60,000 bases of DNA from assembly GCF_037975245.1 (NCBI RefSeq), contig NC_092579.1:27889666-27949665 (forward strand), written 5' to 3'. This stretch comes from Apostichopus japonicus. Taxonomy: Eukaryota; Echinodermata; Holothuroidea; Aspidochirotida; Stichopodidae. Both the position numbers and the translations under genes were made by a program. Positions 57,901-60,000 of the stretch are shown here, piece after piece. Position 1 is the stretch's first letter. Each line of letters opens with the position of its first letter. Under the pieces are notes generated by a model, which had not been told where the DNA came from, searched no databases, and worked only from the letters and a program-made list of their open reading frames with translations.

Positions 57901-59687
57901 TAGCTGGCACCCACAACACTGTAAGACTGGTACTGCTGACAAATAAAGCTTCACCAAATCTTCACCAAAATTGCTCTTATGATTCTCGTTCTACTATTGC
58001 TAACATATCACTTACAAATGTTTTTTTTTGGTAACCAACCAAACAAACACTTACTGAACAACTACTCTTAAATTCAATATTTGGCTTTTCCTATTGAATA
58101 AAGTATTTCTTTTTCAAACAAGTTCACCTTGTTCACTTTATTTCCTGTTTAACAGTGGAATTTGTCTTTCATGCAAATACTACATAAAGTACACCTTGTA
58201 ACAAGATTGTGCATGTGACCAGGTAGTTAGTCGAACAGTGGCTAAGCAATAACAATATGCTTTAAGAATACAACTGAAATAGTTTGGAAATAAACTGTGA
58301 AACTGTTTAAGTATGTGCCGATAGGATAAATCAGCCAACTTCCTTTAAATAAGCAGTATGCTAAGCAACACAAATCATAAATAAAGTTAAAAAAATATGT
58401 CATTTTTTCCCCAAGTCTCTGTTTGAAGGCGCATCCTGCATTTACAAACTAAGAAATCTTGAAGTTGACATGTTTTTTATTTACAGCATGTGTTTTTTCA
58501 CTGTTGGTAAATGCTGCACCCGTTGGAAAAAACCCTGTGGGTGTCATGAATGATGGTGTCATGAATGACAGTGCAAGCCGTCTGCGATGGAGAGAGAGTT
58601 TCACTGACAAGGTAAAGAAGAAACCAATCAGAAAATCCTAAAAGCAAGACAAGTATTTTTGTCTTTGTATATGTGCTCACCTTCGACATTGCTATTGCAC
58701 CTCTGGCTGTGAATGTGTTGTCATTCATGTTGAATATCTACAAAATGGAAATATTTAAAGAATCAAGAAATGTGTAAAGATTTCACAGATTGCTCATCAC
58801 CTTCACTGTTCAATTTTTCAATAAAAAAATAATAAGCAATAGAATACTATACAATACAATGAAATAGAATATAATACTATACAATACATTACAACATTAT
58901 ACAATGCAATACTATACAATAGAACATAATACAATACAATACAATAAAATATAATACAATTCTATACTAAACAATACTATACAATAGAATATAATACCAT
59001 ACAATACAATAAAATACAATACTATACAATGCTTTACAATTCTGTACTAAACTATACTTTACAAGAAAATACTATACAATGCAATACTATATGATACTAT
59101 ACAATTCTATACTATACAATGCAATACTATACAATAGAATATAATACTATACAATACAATAAAATACAATACTTTACAATTCTATACTACACTATACTTT
59201 ACAAGAAAATACTATACAATGCAATACTATACGATACTATACAATTCTATACTATACAATGCAATACTATACAATAGAATATAATACTCTACAATACAAC
59301 ACTATCAAATACAATACTATATACAATACCATACCATGCAATACAATACCATACTATGTATACAATTAAATGCAAATACAATACAATACCATACAATACT
59401 ATACTAGGGAATACAATACAACACTATACAATACAATACCATACAATATAACAAACCCAAACAATATATGTTAACTGACACGTGTTTACATTACATTACA
59501 TTGCATGTCAACACATGTAAGACAAACAATCTCTCCCCCTCCCAGAGAGACACAAGTGCCTGGTTTTTGTAGCCCTTTGACTTACCCTTAGATTAGGGCT
59601 GCTTACTACAGCTTCTGCCATGGCTTCAATACCCTCAGGGTTGATGCCATTTTGTGGCATCTGTATTTCTTCTAGTGTACCAATGGT
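38781..59687 (-). CDS. RANGAP1: Ran GTPase-activating protein 1 (RanGAP1), C-terminal 363 codons; 5' exons beyond the right edge
   Basis: Exons in transcript order: 59687-59586, 58737-58681, 56939-56826, 56076-55977, 54827-54743, 54137-53993, 49548-49450, 48586-48481, 46535-46447, 39594-39470, 38850-38781. All have GT-AG borders with consistent phases, and TGA is at 38781-38783. RanGAP1 activates GTP hydrolysis by Ran at the cytoplasmic side of the nuclear pore. Landmarks match animal RanGAP1. These are leucine-rich repeats (IGTLEEIQMPQNGI, NMNDNTFTARGA, EILNFGDCLIRS, KLEKLELNGN), an acidic tract of Asp/Glu, and the C-terminal domain (FLAFPS, EILVHLGYIK|SEDKK, LEHVVQQEYFP, HNLLQTLYRL). The catalytic N-terminal part, about 200 residues in human, is outside. 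An AATAAA overlaps the stop codon. The longest intron (39595-46446) hosts a LINE in the opposite sense. Confidence 0.95.
40195..43531 (+). mobile_element. 5'-truncated, inactive L1/Tx1-like LINE in a RanGAP1 intron
   Basis: The copy starts inside the endonuclease (YFTWKSNISPDICRRLDFF, QSDHSLVII). It runs through the RT (LSIEYYQHFW, ILIPKPGKDK, HMPISLMEIECKI, QTGYIEIRFIG, IDFENAFDRLNWDF, GVRQGCPLSP) and the catalytic box as YPDDT (41764). It closes with the C-terminal region (FCGLKGRRLL, 43029) and a poly(A)-like tail at 43510-43531. Frameshifts and stops interrupt it at about 40620, 40735, 40950, 41085, 41595, 41915 and later. It runs antisense to RanGAP1. Its 3' end is the same family as the minus-strand fragment at 21050-21790. 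Confidence 0.88.
43535..46446. other. RanGAP1 intron, nothing recognised
   Basis: A+T-rich without supported exons or transposon proteins. Confidence 0.45.
46447..46535 (-). CDS. RANGAP1: RanGAP1 exon ending at the SUMO acceptor lysine
   Basis: Encodes DAILSKLFES...EILVHLGYIK and stops after the lysine codon. The next exon (39594-39470) opens with SEDKK, so the consensus I-K-S-E is assembled only after splicing. It aligns with the LLKSED site where vertebrate RanGAP1 is SUMO-modified and anchored to Nup358/RanBP2. Confidence 0.92.
47684..48466. repeat. Seven-copy satellite, units of 107 and 114 bp
   Basis: Units start ACATGTACTGACACAGTATG at 47684, 47798, 47911, 48018, 48132, 48239 and 48353, spaced 114, 113, 107, 114, 107 and 114 bp. 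The 107-bp form lacks the CTGTCAATG segment. The later units alternate long and short, a two-unit higher-order pattern. The array abuts the RanGAP1 exon at 48481-48586: only 14 bases separate its end from the donor side. Confidence 0.92.
49549..52015. other. RanGAP1 intron, mostly featureless
   Basis: Includes a small repeat of AAGATGGCTTCCAC at 49966-50012 (three copies), G-rich patches at 50560-50577 and 51417-51433, and a C run near 51820. No supported exon. Confidence 0.45.
52016..52093 (-). repeat. Degenerate tRNA-like sequence
   Basis: The minus strand begins GGCTGGATAGCTCAGTTGATAGC and ends TTCCAGCC. GGCTGGA and TCCAGCC form a perfect 7-bp acceptor stem, and TAGCTCAGTTGA is a good A box. 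The anticodon stem is irregular and the B box (GATGCAAATCC) is eroded, so it is a tRNA pseudogene or SINE head rather than a clear gene. Confidence 0.55.
52094..53992. other. RanGAP1 intron, nothing recognised
   Basis: Short open frames only; G run at 52131-52151. No splice-consistent coding exon. Confidence 0.4.
53993..54137 (-). CDS. RANGAP1: RanGAP1 acidic-tract exon
   Basis: Encodes a run dominated by Asp and Glu, then ITPSPRKDDPDDLENI. It corresponds to the acidic segment that follows the leucine-rich repeats in animal RanGAP1 and cooperates in Ran binding. The tract is shorter than in human. Confidence 0.92.
54898..54958. repeat. (TA)n microsatellite
   Basis: Almost pure TA dinucleotides, self-complementary, in a RanGAP1 intron; the open frame across it is spurious. 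Confidence 0.95.
55250..55485 (-). mobile_element. tRNA-derived SINE
   Basis: The minus strand shows a tRNA-like head with CTTGCGATCTAAGGATTGC and B box GGTTCGAGTCC. A central block GCGCTGTGTCCTTAGACAAGGCAC and then CACCCAGGTGTATAAATGAGAACCTGG follow. That head plus core is a widespread SINE pattern in marine invertebrates. It runs in the same sense as RanGAP1, within its intron. Confidence 0.75.
57000..58486. other. RanGAP1 intron, nothing else recognised
   Basis: The minus-strand open frame at 57722-57919 has no splice support, because the flanking RanGAP1 exons join directly. Confidence 0.45.
58487..58611 (+). CDS. Possible exon of a small secreted protein, nested in a RanGAP1 intron on the opposite strand
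   Basis: Bounded by TTTTTTATTTACAG and ACAAG|GTAAAG. It encodes the end of a hydrophobic, signal-like segment (CVFSLLVNAAPVGK) with a plausible Ala-Ala-Pro cleavage region. A 15-bp duplication giving VMNDGVMND and SRLRWRESFTDK follow. No upstream exon with a start codon was identified and the next exon is unknown. It could be the second exon of a peptide precursor. Short length makes chance possible. Confidence 0.3.
58830..59460. repeat. Degenerate (ATACA)n microsatellite field
   Basis: About 630 bp of varied five-base units (ATACA, ATACT, TATAC mixtures). A longer segment is duplicated: ACAAGAAAATACTATACAATGCAATACTA recurs near 59062 and 59202. Non-coding, in a RanGAP1 intron. Confidence 0.9.
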
Positions 59688-60000
59688 CTGAAAAAATGTA
59701 CAAGAAAGGAATAGAGTTTATGAAAAGGATTTCCTAAAGTGCTCATCTTCTTGCAAATAACTGTAGATAAATGAGAAAAATAAAAAACTGCTCATAATCC
59801 TATAGAAGAATGGGGTTATTAAAAGAATTTAAATAAGCCATTATAAAGAGAGAGCTATTCCTAATATGAACTGCAAAACATCTACCTAAAAACAGCAGGT
59901 AACAATGAGTTAACAACAGTCTGATAAAAGAATACATGACCCTTAAAGTAAAGATAAATTACTTATCTTAAAAAATAACCGACTTCTTTAGTCTACCAAA

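Noticed and set aside
57722-57919. Minus-strand frame with GGGDYLDLDVQIKNGG
   Set aside because: Lies in a RanGAP1 intron whose flanking exons join directly and match the known protein; a C run creates the glycines.

Overview
This is nuclear DNA from an intron-rich, A+T-rich animal genome, most likely a marine invertebrate and plausibly a deuterostome such as an echinoderm. The organism call is an inference. It rests on the ~1 kb introns with GT-AG borders, a RanGAP1 of animal type with the C-terminal SUMO-target domain, several non-LTR retrotransposon families, and a tRNA-derived SINE of a type common in marine invertebrates. The sequence alone does not fix the species.

Layout. (1) 670-26030, plus strand: one gene with 24 recognisable coding exons; the 5' end lies before the window. 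All exon phases join without a break into 1081 codons plus stop. The first half is a fold-type-I, PLP-dependent class V aminotransferase / cysteine-desulfurase-like domain (PLP lysine in SPHK, cysteine loop GGCACAGPY). A single 960-nt exon then encodes a mostly charged, low-complexity linker. The last third is a TtcA-type PP-loop tRNA thiolation domain (SGGKDS, CSFC, NCPAC). A predicted sulfur donor fused in cis to a predicted tRNA sulfurtransferase is the most interesting biology here. (2) Introns of that gene carry a decayed multicopy cysteine-rich gene (13901-15841), a ~100-bp-arm foldback element, L2-like and L1/Tx1-like LINE 3' ends, and several local tandem repeats. (3) 26400-30765: a nearly complete but dead Jockey/I-like LINE with an unusually G-poor sense strand. 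(4) 30770-38780: repeats, including a 13-bp polypyrimidine array, tRNA-derived tandem units and duplications, plus hints of an unrecognised minus-strand gene (exons near 38363-38493, 37709-37826 and 31154-31380). (5) 38781-59687, minus strand: the C-terminal 363 codons of RanGAP1 in 11 exons, with the 5' end beyond the right edge. Its introns hold a 5'-truncated L1/Tx1-like LINE, a 7-copy 107/114-bp satellite, a tRNA-derived SINE, and one plus-strand exon that could encode part of a secreted peptide.

The two main genes converge: the fusion gene reads rightward and RanGAP1 leftward, with the repeat-rich interval between them. No rRNA, CRISPR or operon structure was seen. Most short open frames in the window are chance or repeat-derived.
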